This document shows, piece after piece, positions 1-8,367 of a DNA stretch of 64,000 bases (positions are counted from its first letter, which is position 1; each line of letters opens with the position of its first letter). Below the pieces are notes generated by a model. It was not told where the DNA came from and made no database searches. It saw only the letters and a program-made list of their open reading frames with translations. The position numbers and the translations under genes are program-made. Source of the stretch: Chryseobacterium gwangjuense (GTDB taxonomy: Bacteria > Bacteroidota > Bacteroidia > Flavobacteriales > Weeksellaceae); contig NZ_JAJTNP010000001.1 of NCBI RefSeq assembly GCF_021311115.1, positions 62,001 to 126,000 of the forward strand. The letters run 5' to 3'.

Positions 1-198
1 AAATTATTACCGATTTAGTTATTGGTATTGCTAACTGAATTTCTTTCCAAAAAATAAATAGGATCATTGAAGTCTTCAATTCCTGTTTCCTTTAATAATA
101 ATTTTTAACGGCATTTTTTTGAAAGAATTATAAATTAACTTTATAATGAAATTGCTATTGACCCCTATTAAAAATAAGAATAAAATAAATTAACGATA

Positions 199-1278
199 AT
201 GAATTTAAAAGATTTAAAAAACGATTGGATTAATGAGTTTGCTCAACCCATGATGATTGCAGGACCATGTAGCGCGGAAAGTGAAGCTCAGATGTTGGAA
301 ACGGCAAGGAGAATAAAAGAAACCAATGCTCAGGTGCCGATTTTCCGTGCAGGAATCTGGAAACCACGTACAAAACCCAACGGATTTGAAGGAGTAGGGG
401 TAATTGGCCTGAATTGGCTGAAAAAAGTGAAGGAAGAATACGGTTTTAAAACAGCGACGGAAGTTGCCAATGCACACCACGTTTTTGCAGCTTTGGAGGC
501 GGATGTAGATATCCTTTGGATCGGAGCCCGTTCTACAGTAAATCCGTTTACGGTTCAGGAAATTGCGCAAGCTTTGAGAGGAACAGATAAAATCGTTTTG
601 GTGAAAAACCCGGTCAATCCGGATTTGGCTTTGTGGGTAGGAGCTTTGGAAAGACTTTTGGGGCAAGGTATTAAAAACCTTGGAGTTATTCATAGAGGAT
701 TCTCTACGTACCAAAAAACAAAATACAGAAATAATCCGAATTGGCAGATTGCATTAGACTTTAAAAGCCAGTTCCCTAATATTCCAATGTTGATTGATCC
801 TTCTCATATTTGTGGAAACAGAATAGGTTTGGCGGATATTACTCAGGAAGCGTTGAACGTGGGTTACCAAGGTGCTATTATCGAATCCCATAGCAATCCT
901 GATGAAGCTTGGAGTGACGCTTCTCAGCAAATTACTCCTGAAGTTCTGGCAGAATTGATTGGTAATTTAAAAGTCAGAAATACAAATCTGGCAGGATTTG
1001 AAGGAGAAATGGGAAGACATAGAACACTGATTTCAGATCTTGATTTTCAACTGATTGAATTACTTTCGCAAAGAATGAAAATTTCCGAGAAAATTGGTAA
1101 GCTTAAAAAAGAGAATGATATTGCGATTTTTCAGCCAGAACGTTGGAAAGTAATTACTGAGTACGCGATTCAAAAGGCATTGGAAACCGGAATGTCTCAG
1201 GAATTTATAGAAAAAGTCTTCAAGGCAATTCATGAAGAATCTATTGAAGTTCAGAATAATATTATGATAGACAGATAA
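199..1278 (+). CDS. Bifunctional DAHP synthase / type II chorismate mutase
   Basis: This 359-residue fusion should catalyse the first shikimate step (PEP plus erythrose 4-phosphate to DAHP) and chorismate to prephenate. Residues about 15-260 are a DAHP synthase class I/KDO8P-synthase barrel: AGPCSAES (21-28), the KPRT loop (55-58), GARS and IDPSH are visible. Residues about 265-359 are an AroQ chorismate mutase helix bundle, with the first-helix pattern LLSQRMKISEKIGKLKKEN. The fusion is usual in Bacteroidota, where the mutase domain can also give feedback control. The ATG start follows an A/T-rich leader without SD. It stands alone, not in an aro operon. Confidence 0.96.
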   Translation: MNLKDLKNDWINEFAQPMMIAGPCSAESEAQMLETARRIKETNAQVPIFRAGIWKPRTKPNGFEGVGVIGLNWLKKVKEEYGFKTATEVANAHHVFAALEADVDILWIGARSTVNPFTVQEIAQALRGTDKIVLVKNPVNPDLALWVGALERLLGQGIKNLGVIHRGFSTYQKTKYRNNPNWQIALDFKSQFPNIPMLIDPSHICGNRIGLADITQEALNVGYQGAIIESHSNPDEAWSDASQQITPEVLAELIGNLKVRNTNLAGFEGEMGRHRTLISDLDFQLIELLSQRMKISEKIGKLKKENDIAIFQPERWKVITEYAIQKALETGMSQEFIEKVFKAIHEESIEVQNNIMIDR

Positions 1279-1298
1279 GACGTTGTAGAGAAAAAGTT

Positions 1299-1377
1299 TT
1301 AGGGCTTAGCATTTAGGAGTTGGATTTTTACACAGAACGTGTGAATTTACCTAATTCTTAAATCCTAAGCCCTAATT
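1299..1377. repeat. Heptamer-phased inverted repeat between aroG-type gene and rsgA
   Basis: The left arm is four heptamers starting at 1299 (TTAGGGC, TTAGCAT, TTAGGAG, TTGGATT). The right arm from 1350 is four heptamers of CCTAANN type (CCTAATT, CTTAAAT, CCTAAGC, CCTAATT). The outer 11 bp (1299-1309 with 1365-1375) pair perfectly. Transcribed, this gives a long imperfect hairpin 20 bp after the upstream stop codon. It may act as a weak terminator or processing site. Confidence 0.7.
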
Positions 1378-1380
1378 CCT

Positions 1381-1388
1381 TATATTTG
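1381..1388 (+). promoter_or_regulatory. Putative -7 box (TATATTTG) for rsgA
   Basis: It matches the Bacteroidota TAnnTTTG -7 consensus exactly and lies 14 bp before the rsgA ATG at 1403. That implies a very short leader. No clear TTG lies at the usual -33 spacing. Confidence 0.5.
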
Positions 1389-1402
1389 CAGCAATATTGT
1401 AT

Positions 1403-2329
1403 ATGAAAGGAAAAGTCATTAAATCTACAGGAAGTTGGTATCAGGTTTTAGAATTCGAAACCGGAAAGATTTTTGAAGCCAGAATTCGTGGAAAATTCAA
1501 ATTAATTAAAACCAGACTTACCAATCCGCTTGCTGTGGGAGATTTTGTTGAATTTCAATTGGAGCAGGATGATGTTGCCTGGATCACGAAAATTGAACCT
1601 CGTAGAAATTACCTGATCAGAAAATCTGTAAACCTTTCAAAAGAAGCTCATATCATTGCTTCAAATATCGATTTGGCATGTTTTATCTTTACATTAAAAC
1701 ATCCTGAAACTTCTCTTGGTTTTCTAGATCGTTTTTTGGCATGTTGTGAAGCTTACAATATTACCCCTTTACTCTTATTCAATAAAATTGACGTATTAAG
1801 TGAAGAAGAAATTGAAATTGTAAAAGATATAGAATTTCTGTACAATGAGATAGGATACGATTCTTTGGAAATTTCTTCATATTCAAAATTAAACTTAGAC
1901 CAATTACAGGATATTCTTAAAGATAGAACTTCAGTTTTTTTCGGTCACTCAGGATGTGGAAAGTCTACTTTGGTCAATGCTTTGCAGCCGGGACTGAACT
2001 TAAAAACGTCTGAAATTTCAGATACTCACCTAAAAGGAAAACATACGACTACTTTTGCACAGATGCATTTCTGGGATTTTGGCGGAAATGTAATTGATAC
2101 ACCCGGAGTTCGAGAGTTTGCCATGATTGATATTGAAAAAGAAGAGGTTCAACATTACTTCCCTGAGATTTTCAAAAAAAGGGAAGAATGTAAATACCAC
2201 AATTGTCTTCATGTGAATGAACCGAAATGTGCTGTTTTGGATGCTCTGGAGACAGGAGAAATTCAACATTCCAGATATTCTACCTATTTAAAATTGATGG
2301 AAGAGGCAGACGAAGCTTCTTTAAAATAA
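1403..2329 (+). CDS. rsgA: Ribosome small-subunit-dependent GTPase RsgA (YjeQ)
   Basis: This 308-residue circularly permuted GTPase assists late 30S maturation. An N-terminal OB-fold is followed by the permuted GTPase order: NKID (G4) comes before GHSGCGKST (G1) and DTPG (G3). The C-terminal zinc site is CKYHNC...KC, preceded by another Cys region. I prefer the ATG at 1403 to an in-frame TTG at 1397, because family members start close to MKGKV and a -7 box ends at 1388. Cytoplasmic, ribosome-associated. Confidence 0.96.
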   Translation: MKGKVIKSTGSWYQVLEFETGKIFEARIRGKFKLIKTRLTNPLAVGDFVEFQLEQDDVAWITKIEPRRNYLIRKSVNLSKEAHIIASNIDLACFIFTLKHPETSLGFLDRFLACCEAYNITPLLLFNKIDVLSEEEIEIVKDIEFLYNEIGYDSLEISSYSKLNLDQLQDILKDRTSVFFGHSGCGKSTLVNALQPGLNLKTSEISDTHLKGKHTTTFAQMHFWDFGGNVIDTPGVREFAMIDIEKEEVQHYFPEIFKKREECKYHNCLHVNEPKCAVLDALETGEIQHSRYSTYLKLMEEADEASLK

Positions 2330-2362
2330 CTTTAAGCTCAATTTTTATCGTTTCATATTGTA

Positions 2363-2387
2363 TTATTGCTTTGTAATGAAGCAATAA
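2363..2387 (+). terminator. Hairpin downstream of rsgA
   Basis: TTATTGCTT pairs with AAGCAATAA around a 7-nt loop, 33 bp after the rsgA stop. There is no long T-run after it, so termination is uncertain. Confidence 0.35.
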
Positions 2388-2459
2388 TTGAATAATTGTG
2401 TTTTATGTTGTTAATAGTTTTGCGAAATTGATAAAATAATAGCTTTTTTTTAAGGATAT

Positions 2460-2510
2460 AAAAAAACCCAGCCGAAGCTGGGTAAAAACTAATAACCATG
2501 AAAACTCAAA
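2460..2510 (+). ncRNA. Hairpin leader element upstream of ndk, candidate structured RNA
   Basis: A perfect 6-bp GC-rich hairpin, CCCAGC-CGAA-GCTGGG (2467-2482) with a GNRA-like loop, is preceded by an A-run and followed by TAAAAACTAATAACCATG. It is not backed by a T-run, so it is unlike the terminators elsewhere in the window. I believe similar hairpin-plus-ACTAATAACCATG leaders recur in flavobacterial intergenic regions; the Rfam Flavo-1 family is one model worth testing. That recollection is unverified. Confidence 0.4.
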
Positions 2511-2584
2511 TTAAACATGAGAATCGCAAAAGAATAAACAATTACTGTGCCAAAATTTTCATTGTGAATTCCTCAAAAAGTTAA
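2498..2584 (+). CDS. Possible 28-residue leader peptide upstream of ndk
   Basis: An ATG at 2498, inside the conserved-looking leader, opens 28 codons starting MKTQIKHENRKRINNYC and ending TAA at 2582-2584. The peptide is basic and polar with no hydrophobic segment. Its start falls 15 nt after the GC hairpin and it ends about 78 bp before ndk. It could be a leader peptide, a small protein, or a chance ORF in a structured RNA. There is no homology evidence. Confidence 0.3.
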   Translation: MKTQIKHENRKRINNYCAKIFIVNSSKS

Positions 2585-2629
2585 TTTTTTGTTAAAAAAA
2601 AATTAAAATTAAAATCGGATATTTTTTTG

Positions 2630-2637
2630 TAATTTTG
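2630..2637 (+). promoter_or_regulatory. Putative -7 box (TAATTTTG) for ndk
   Basis: An exact TAnnTTTG match lies 24 bp before the ndk ATG. No -33 TTG at standard spacing is seen. Confidence 0.45.
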
Positions 2638-2661
2638 GTCACTTAAAAAAATATAACATTT

Positions 2662-3078
2662 ATGTCTAACATTACATTCACTATGATTAAGCCTGACGCA
2701 GTTGCAGACGGACATATCGGTGCGATATTAGGTAAAATCTCTGAAGGGGGCTTTAAAATCAAAGCTTTAAAATTGACTCAGCTTACTGTTGCTGATGCTA
2801 AAAAATTCTACGAAGTACACGCTGAAAGACCATTCTATGGAGAATTGGTGGAATTTATGAGCTCAGGACCAATTGTAGCTGCTGTTTTAGAAAAAGATAA
2901 TGCAGTTGAAGATTTCAGAACTTTAATTGGTTCTACTAACCCTGCAGAAGCTGCAGAAGGTACAATCAGAAAAATGTTTGCAAGAAGCATTGGAGAAAAT
3001 GCTGTGCATGGTTCTGATTCTAATGAAAATGCTCTTATTGAAGCACAATTTCATTTTTCAGGAAGAGAAATTTTCTAA
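2662..3078 (+). CDS. ndk: Nucleoside diphosphate kinase
   Basis: At 138 residues this is the normal length for an Ndk, which transfers the gamma phosphate from ATP to NDPs through a phosphohistidine. Family motifs run in order: TMIKPDAV at the N-terminus, then [14 protein letters not shown], and the active-site histidine in AVHGSDS near residue 115. It is monocistronic, with its own -7 box and a terminator shared with the convergent fucosidase gene. Confidence 0.97.
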   Translation: MSNITFTMIKPDAVADGHIGAILGKISEGGFKIKALKLTQLTVADAKKFYEVHAERPFYGELVEFMSSGPIVAAVLEKDNAVEDFRTLIGSTNPAEAAEGTIRKMFARSIGENAVHGSDSNENALIEAQFHFSGREIF

Positions 3079-3098
3079 GAAAAAAGATTTCAAAATAA

Positions 3099-3133
3099 AA
3101 AGTCCGGAGAAATATCTTCGGACTTTGTTTTTT
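3099..3133. terminator. Bidirectional terminator, ndk / fucosidase
   Basis: AAAGTCCGGAGA pairs with TCTTCGGACTTT (11 of 12). T-rich sequence follows on the plus strand and also on the minus strand, so it can end both convergent transcripts. Confidence 0.8.
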
Positions 3134-3167
3134 TATAAGACATAATGTCTTGATTTAAAATAATATA

Positions 3168-5012
3168 TTACAGATTGCTTTCTATGGCTCCTACCTTTTC
3201 CCGATATAGTTCAACAGGCTTATCGAGTAAAACTGCGATTACGGTCATGTTTTTATCCAGCCTTTCTTTAGGGGTATCAATATAAATAATTCCGGGCCTG
3301 TCGCTCCAGTAGAGTTTATTATAAATATTGTGGTTAATCATAGAACCTTCCCCAACAATACGGATTCTGGAGATATTGTTTTTAATTCCTTTTAAAGCGA
3401 TGGGGCCAGTTGGAACTCCTTCCACAAAAAGATAAAGGGTTTGTTGGTCTTTTGATAGAGCGCTCATTCCTGGATAATGTCCGTTGGGTAATCCTTTTCT
3501 GGTTTCGAAAAGAGCTTCAGAATGTTTACTAATCCAGCTTAAGGTTTCTTTATTTGTTTTTGAAGCTGTTGGGATTTTCATATTCAGTCCATCATTGGTT
3601 AATCCTGAGTTATTGAACATGTTTTTTCCATCATAAAGCTGTTCTGCAATTTCAAAAACGGAATTTTTTATGTTTTTATCTACTAAAATACTTTGAAGAG
3701 AGGGAGTTTCTTTCTTTACAGAATTGGAGAAACTAATTTTTTCGTTAAAGCTAAGTTCGACAACAGTAACATCCTGATCAAATTTTATGTTTGAAAAATG
3801 TACAACTAAATTTCCGTTACCTTCAGTTTTAAAATCAACTTTAGCGTTGTTGTCTCCAATAATTTTTACAGTTGTGGGAAGTGTATTTAAACCGTAAATT
3901 TTTGTAAAATCTTTTGCTTCTTCCAAGTATAAGAATAATTTTTTTTCATCTTTTGAAATGGCAGATTTTCCTTTATAATTTTCAAATGGCAATCCTTTTC
4001 TTGTTCCATAGATTGCTTCTTTATGTTTTGAGGTCCATCTTCCAAGATTCCGTAAGATTTCAACCTGTTCAGCAGGAATGCTTCCGTCTGCTTTTGGACC
4101 GATGTCTAATAATAAATTTCCACCCATGCTGATCACATCTGTCAATGTTCTTACGATCATGTTAGGTGTTTTGTAATGATTGTCAAAAGGCTGAAATCCC
4201 CAGGAATCATTCATGGTGTAGCAAAGCTCCCAAAATTTGCTTTCCGGGCTGATGACGGGAATTCCCTGTTCCGGAGTTTCATAATCACCATGGTTGTTAA
4301 GTCTTGAATTGATAATGATATTGGGATTGTATTTCTTTAAATTTTCAAGAGTTTCCGGAGCGTGCCATTCTGCTGAACTGTGTTCCCAATCTCCATCGAA
4401 CCAAAGAAGATCAGGTTGGTATTGAGTCGAAAGTTCATTTAACTGGGTCTGATAATAGGTAATATAATTTTGCCAGCGCTTTGTGTCGTCTTTTAAATCA
4501 TATCTTTTTTCAGTTCTGGTTTTAATATCATAATAAGGATGGCTCCAATCCGGAAGAGAGTAGTAAAGTCCGGTTTTTAACCCTGATTTTTTAAGTTCAG
4601 AAATAAACGGAGTTAATACATCTTTTTTTGCTAAAGAATTCTGAGGAATGGTAGTTGCTTTTTCAGCTTTAGAATTCCAAAGAGCTACACCATCATGATG
4701 TTTGGTGGTAATAACGGAATATTGAGCCCCGGAATCTTTTATGAGTTGAACCCAATTTTCAGGAGAATATTGTGAGGCTGAAAACCCATTCAGTTGCTTC
4801 ATGTAGTTTTCATGATTGATGTAATTATTGAAAAAAGACCAGGATTCGGAAATACCGTTTACTGAATAAATTCCCCAGTGAATAAAAATTCCCAGTTTAG
4901 CATCCTGAAACCATTCCATTTTTTTATCAGTAGGTAGATGTTTTTGAGCATTGAGGTGGGAAACGGCTAAAAGTGTACCTAATAAAAAAGTTCTGGTCAG
5001 TTTATTTTTCAT
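3168..5012 (-). CDS. Secreted alpha-L-fucosidase, GH29, with duplicated C-terminal module
   Basis: This 614-residue exported enzyme probably releases terminal L-fucose from glycans. The signal peptide ends near NAQ (about 23). The GH29 barrel spans about 28-325, with GIFIHWGIYS (41-50), KHHDG (104-108) and the likely nucleophile Asp206 in LLWFDGDWE. The C-terminal module starting WTSKHKEAIYGTRKGLP (326-342) recurs as WISKHSEALFETRKGLP (493-509), including the following GKSAISKD/GMSALSKD strand. This looks like an internal tandem duplication of the post-catalytic beta domain; single copies are usual. No SusC/SusD genes are nearby. The acid/base residue was not assigned. Confidence 0.9.
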   Translation of the reverse strand: MKNKLTRTFLLGTLLAVSHLNAQKHLPTDKKMEWFQDAKLGIFIHWGIYSVNGISESWSFFNNYINHENYMKQLNGFSASQYSPENWVQLIKDSGAQYSVITTKHHDGVALWNSKAEKATTIPQNSLAKKDVLTPFISELKKSGLKTGLYYSLPDWSHPYYDIKTRTEKRYDLKDDTKRWQNYITYYQTQLNELSTQYQPDLLWFDGDWEHSSAEWHAPETLENLKKYNPNIIINSRLNNHGDYETPEQGIPVISPESKFWELCYTMNDSWGFQPFDNHYKTPNMIVRTLTDVISMGGNLLLDIGPKADGSIPAEQVEILRNLGRWTSKHKEAIYGTRKGLPFENYKGKSAISKDEKKLFLYLEEAKDFTKIYGLNTLPTTVKIIGDNNAKVDFKTEGNGNLVVHFSNIKFDQDVTVVELSFNEKISFSNSVKKETPSLQSILVDKNIKNSVFEIAEQLYDGKNMFNNSGLTNDGLNMKIPTASKTNKETLSWISKHSEALFETRKGLPNGHYPGMSALSKDQQTLYLFVEGVPTGPIALKGIKNNISRIRIVGEGSMINHNIYNKLYWSDRPGIIYIDTPKERLDKNMTVIAVLLDKPVELYREKVGAIESNL

Positions 5013-5253
5013 TTTTATTTTTTTACTAAAATAAGGAAACTAACTATGCTATAAAAGGTGGATTTGTTTTGAAAGAATTGTTTGAAGAATATGAAATACT
5101 ACCGTAAAAATACGATGAAAAAATCCGTGTTTTTACGGTGTTTTTGTATAGCTATTTATTTGGAAATTTATATCGGTCTTAAATAGAGGTAATTTATTCA
5201 GGACTGATAAACACTAATAACGATTATAACTCTATTTTTTTTGAGGAAATGAT

Positions 5254-5277
5254 AAAGGCAACCTATAGGCTGCCTTT
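5254..5277 (-). terminator. Terminator of rpe
   Basis: On the minus strand AAAGGCAGCC-TATA-GGTTGCCTTT forms a 10-bp stem with one G-U pair, 24 bp after the rpe stop. The T-run after it is modest. Confidence 0.6.
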
Positions 5278-5300
5278 TCATTTTATATTTAAAAATCAAT

Positions 5301-5951
5301 TTAGATTTTTAGTAATTCAATTGTTTTTTCAGGGCTTTCAGTTGAAAATACAGCATTACCTGCAACCAAAACATCAGCTCCGGCTTCGAAAAGCTTAGAA
5401 GCATTGTCAAGATTCACCCCTCCGTCTACCTGAATAAGAGCAGTAGAGTTATTGCTAAGAATCAAATCTTTGGTTTCAGCTATTTTTTTGTAAGTATTTT
5501 CAATGAATTTCTGTCCTCCAAATCCTGGATTTACACTCATTAATAATACCAAATCTACATCGGCAATAATATCTTCCAACATTAAAACAGGTGTAGAAGG
5601 ATTTAAAACAACTCCTGCTTTTGCACCCAAACTTTGAATATGATGAATGGTTCTGTGAAGGTGTGTACAAGCTTCATAATGAACAGAAACTAAATCTGCA
5701 CCATGGTTGATGAATTCTTCAACATACTTTTCCGGTTCAACGATCATTAAATGCACATCTACAAACTTTTTAGCATGCTGCTGAATCGTTTTCATCACCG
5801 GAAAGCCAAATGAGATGTTGGGAACAAATCTTCCGTCCATCACATCTACGTGAAGCCAGTCTGCTTGAGAGTTGTTCAACATTTCAATGTCTCTTTGCAG
5901 ATTCCCAAAGTCTGCAGATAAAAGGGAAGGAGCAATAAGCTTCGTTTTCAT
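5301..5951 (-). CDS. rpe: Ribulose-phosphate 3-epimerase
   Basis: At 216 residues this is a full-length Rpe, interconverting ribulose 5-phosphate and xylulose 5-phosphate in the pentose phosphate pathway. SLLSADF, the metal-ligand segment HVDVMDGRFVPN, VHLMI and the phosphate-binding VDGGV loop are all present. The gene lies 95 bp after the M42 peptidase gene in the same direction, across a heptamer-type repeat. Co-transcription is possible but not shown. Confidence 0.97.
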   Translation of the reverse strand: MKTKLIAPSLLSADFGNLQRDIEMLNNSQADWLHVDVMDGRFVPNISFGFPVMKTIQQHAKKFVDVHLMIVEPEKYVEEFINHGADLVSVHYEACTHLHRTIHHIQSLGAKAGVVLNPSTPVLMLEDIIADVDLVLLMSVNPGFGGQKFIENTYKKIAETKDLILSNNSTALIQVDGGVNLDNASKLFEAGADVLVAGNAVFSTESPEKTIELLKI

Positions 5952-5980
5952 TTTTACTTTTTATTTTATATTAAGATATT

Positions 5981-6030
5981 AGTAAAAGATCAGGTACCTC
6001 TGACTTTTTACTTTTAACATCTCACTATTA
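5981..6030. repeat. Heptamer-phased inverted repeat between M42 peptidase gene and rpe
   Basis: Four heptamers from 6003 (ACTTTTT, ACTTTTA, ACATCTC, ACTATTA) lie 17 bp after the peptidase stop in the minus-strand sense. CTGACTTTTTACT (6000-6012) pairs 11 of 13 with AGTAAAAGATCAG (5981-5993). The unit resembles the ACTTCTA unit at 8446-8487. Confidence 0.5.
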
Positions 6031-6046
6031 GCCTTATTGTTTTTAT

Positions 6047-7123
6047 TTAATGATACTTCAGCTTCATTTCCGGCTGTATCTTCAGAAGAGTTTCGTAGAT
6101 TAATTTAATAACGTTTCCTACATCTTCTTTAGAAACCATTTCTACCGTAGTATGCATATAGCGCAAAGGTAGGGAAATTAATGCACTTGGTACACCGCCG
6201 TTGGAATGGGCAAAAGCATCAGTGTCTGTTCCCGTAGCTCTGCTTGCTGCAGCTCGTTGGTATGGTATTTTTTTAGTTTTTGCCGTGTCAATAATTAATT
6301 CTCTGATCGTGTGATGAATGCTTGGAGCAAAGAAAACAACAGGACCGGCTCCGCATTTCTGATCGCCTTCTTTTTTCTTTTCAATCATTGGAGTCGTGGT
6401 GTCGTGAGTAACATCCGTAACGATTGCGATATTAGGTTTAATGGTATCTGCAATCATGTCTGCTCCGTATAAACCTACTTCTTCCTGTACGGAATTGGTA
6501 ATATATAAACCGAAAGGGATTGTTTTTTTATTTTCTTTTAAAAGACGTGCTACTTCTGCAATCATAAATCCTCCGATTCTGTTATCTAAAGCACGACAAA
6601 CAAAATATCTGTCATTCATTTCAAAAAACTCATCAGGATAAGTGATCATGCAGCCTACGTAAATTCCTAAGTCTTCAACTTCCTTTTTGGAAACGGCGCC
6701 ACAGTCGATAAAAATATTTTCGATTTTGGGAGTGGGTTCGTTTTGATTAGCACTTCTTGTATGAATTGCAGGCCAGCCGAAAACTCCTTTTACAATACCT
6801 TTTTCACCGTGGATATGAACTACTTTGGAAGGAGCGATAGTCTGATCTGAACCACCGTTTCTAATGACATAAATCAACCCGTCATCTGTAATATAATTTA
6901 CATACCATGAGATCTCATCTGCATGAGCTTCTATTACCACTTTGAACTCGGCTTCAGGATTGATGATGCCATAACATGTGCCATAATGGTCAACCTCTAT
7001 TTTATCGACATAAGGTCTTATATAATCCATCCAGATTTCCTGTCCTTTATGCTCAAAACCTGTCGGAGATGCTGTATTTAAATATTTTTCTAAAAACTTT
7101 AAAGATTTCTTTTCAAATTTCAT
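6047..7123 (-). CDS. M42 family metallo-aminopeptidase
   Basis: This 358-residue protein belongs to the M42 (TET/glutamyl aminopeptidase, FrvX-like) family of cytoplasmic dimetal peptidases that trim short peptides. Putative co-catalytic metal residues appear in the expected order: EAHADE, RALDNRIGG, the QEEVGLYGA general-base segment, TDVTHD, and the late MHTTVEM histidine. There is no signal peptide. It is divergent from the DUF4294-type gene with only 51 bp between starts, so the promoters overlap. Confidence 0.92.
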   Translation of the reverse strand: MKFEKKSLKFLEKYLNTASPTGFEHKGQEIWMDYIRPYVDKIEVDHYGTCYGIINPEAEFKVVIEAHADEISWYVNYITDDGLIYVIRNGGSDQTIAPSKVVHIHGEKGIVKGVFGWPAIHTRSANQNEPTPKIENIFIDCGAVSKKEVEDLGIYVGCMITYPDEFFEMNDRYFVCRALDNRIGGFMIAEVARLLKENKKTIPFGLYITNSVQEEVGLYGADMIADTIKPNIAIVTDVTHDTTTPMIEKKKEGDQKCGAGPVVFFAPSIHHTIRELIIDTAKTKKIPYQRAAASRATGTDTDAFAHSNGGVPSALISLPLRYMHTTVEMVSKEDVGNVIKLIYETLLKIQPEMKLKYH

Positions 7124-7174
7124 AAAAAGGAATGATTTTTGTAGATAATTTTTGTTCTAATAAGTGTAAAAGTA

Positions 7175-7879
7175 ATGAATTTTAGTAAAATTATTTGCCT
7201 TTTTCTTTTCTTTTTTGGAGTGGGTGTTTTTGGGCAAAAAGACTCTCTTGGGAATATTCCTTTAAGTCAATATCCACCCGAACTATTAAAAGTAGATGAA
7301 TTTGGGAATAAATATTATTATGATGAAAGGCAAAAGGCCAGGTTCTATGAAATAAATGGTGAAACCGTGGTCGTAATGGATGAGCTGATGCTATTAAACA
7401 AGCCTAAATTTAATAATCAACTTGATAAAAATTACTATTACTTCCTTAATAAAAAGCTCTATAGAGTTTATCCGTTGTTTATGACAGCTTTAACTCAATA
7501 TCGTGATATCCAGAAAGAAATGACTAATTTGGATAGTAAAGCGAAGAGGAAATATGTGAGAGACAGACAAAATATGCTGGCTGATCAGTATGAGAAACAG
7601 TTGAGAGATTTAACAACTACAGAAGGCCAGGTTTTTGCCAAACTTATGAATAGAGCGACTGGGCAAAATGTCTATGAGATCATAAAAGAATTAAGAGGAG
7701 GATGGAGTGCATTTTGGTGGAATGTAAAAGGTAAAATGGCAGATATTGATCTTAAAGATCAGTACAATCCACATGTGAACAGGACGGATGAATTTTTGGA
7801 GTCACTGTTGCAGTCTAACTGGAATTCAGGTTTTCTTCAGCCTTATCCGGGAGCTTATCAGTTTAAAGTAGGAAAATAG
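7175..7879 (+). CDS. Exported DUF4294-type protein of unknown function
   Basis: The product has 234 residues with a clear signal peptide (FFGVGVFGQ, cleavage near residue 21). The rest is hydrophilic and helix-rich, with a conserved-looking ELRGGWSAFWWNVKGKMADID stretch broken here as GGWSAFWWN and the preceding YEIIKELR. I recognise it as the flavobacterial DUF4294 family, which often sits beside the M42 peptidase gene. Function is unknown; periplasmic or envelope location is inferred. Confidence 0.75.
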   Translation: MNFSKIICLFLFFFGVGVFGQKDSLGNIPLSQYPPELLKVDEFGNKYYYDERQKARFYEINGETVVVMDELMLLNKPKFNNQLDKNYYYFLNKKLYRVYPLFMTALTQYRDIQKEMTNLDSKAKRKYVRDRQNMLADQYEKQLRDLTTTEGQVFAKLMNRATGQNVYEIIKELRGGWSAFWWNVKGKMADIDLKDQYNPHVNRTDEFLESLLQSNWNSGFLQPYPGAYQFKVGK

Positions 7880-7888
7880 AAAAAGCAT

Positions 7889-7923
7889 AAAAAATTCCTG
7901 TAAATTTATTTACAGGAATTTTT
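7889..7923. terminator. Bidirectional terminator overlapping the NUDIX stop codon
   Basis: AAAAATTCCTGTAAA pairs with TTTACAGGAATTTTT around a short loop. T-runs flank it on both strands. The NUDIX stop codon (7910-7912, minus strand) lies within the hairpin. Confidence 0.85.
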
Positions 7924-8326
7924 GTTTTAATTTATCGAAGACAATTCTGTCAATGGGTAATGAAAACGGATTGTCGGGTTGGTCTATATCAATCCATTCT
8001 GTCTTTTCTATACAAGGATCAAGAATCAAAAAATCTTCTTCATTCATAATGTTTACCATATAATATATAGTAAGTAACTGTTCGTTTTCTCTGAAACGGG
8101 AAACTAAAAAGTCTTCCTGAGTATAAAGATGTTCTATGATCTCAACCTTTACATTGAGTTCTTCATCAAACTCACGATGAAGACATTCTATAACTCCTTC
8201 TCCGTATTCCAATCCGCCTCCCGGAAATTTCATTAAAGGTTCACCTGCATATTCTTCAAATAAGGTCAGTACTTTTTTGTCTTTTACTGCACAGGCATAC
8301 ACTCTAATGTTGATCTTGTCTATCAT
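7910..8326 (-). CDS. NUDIX hydrolase
   Basis: This 138-residue single-domain NUDIX protein has the box GGLEYGEGVIECLHREFDEE, matching GX5EX7REUXEE; Asn replaces the usual Gly after EE-L. The substrate cannot be told from the sequence, but a nucleoside diphosphate derivative is usual for the family. The gene lies 158 bp after mnmD on the same strand, with a heptamer repeat between. Its last codons form one arm of the terminator hairpin. Confidence 0.88.
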   Translation of the reverse strand: MIDKINIRVYACAVKDKKVLTLFEEYAGEPLMKFPGGGLEYGEGVIECLHREFDEELNVKVEIIEHLYTQEDFLVSRFRENEQLLTIYYMVNIMNEEDFLILDPCIEKTEWIDIDQPDNPFSLPIDRIVFDKLKQKFL

Positions 8327-8367
8327 ATATAATAATTTGTATAGCTAAAATAAGGAAATTTAGAAAT

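Noticed and set aside
1..198. Possible 3' end of a gene entering from the left edge
   Set aside because: All six frames are interrupted or short, with no recognisable protein segment; I treat it as spacer.
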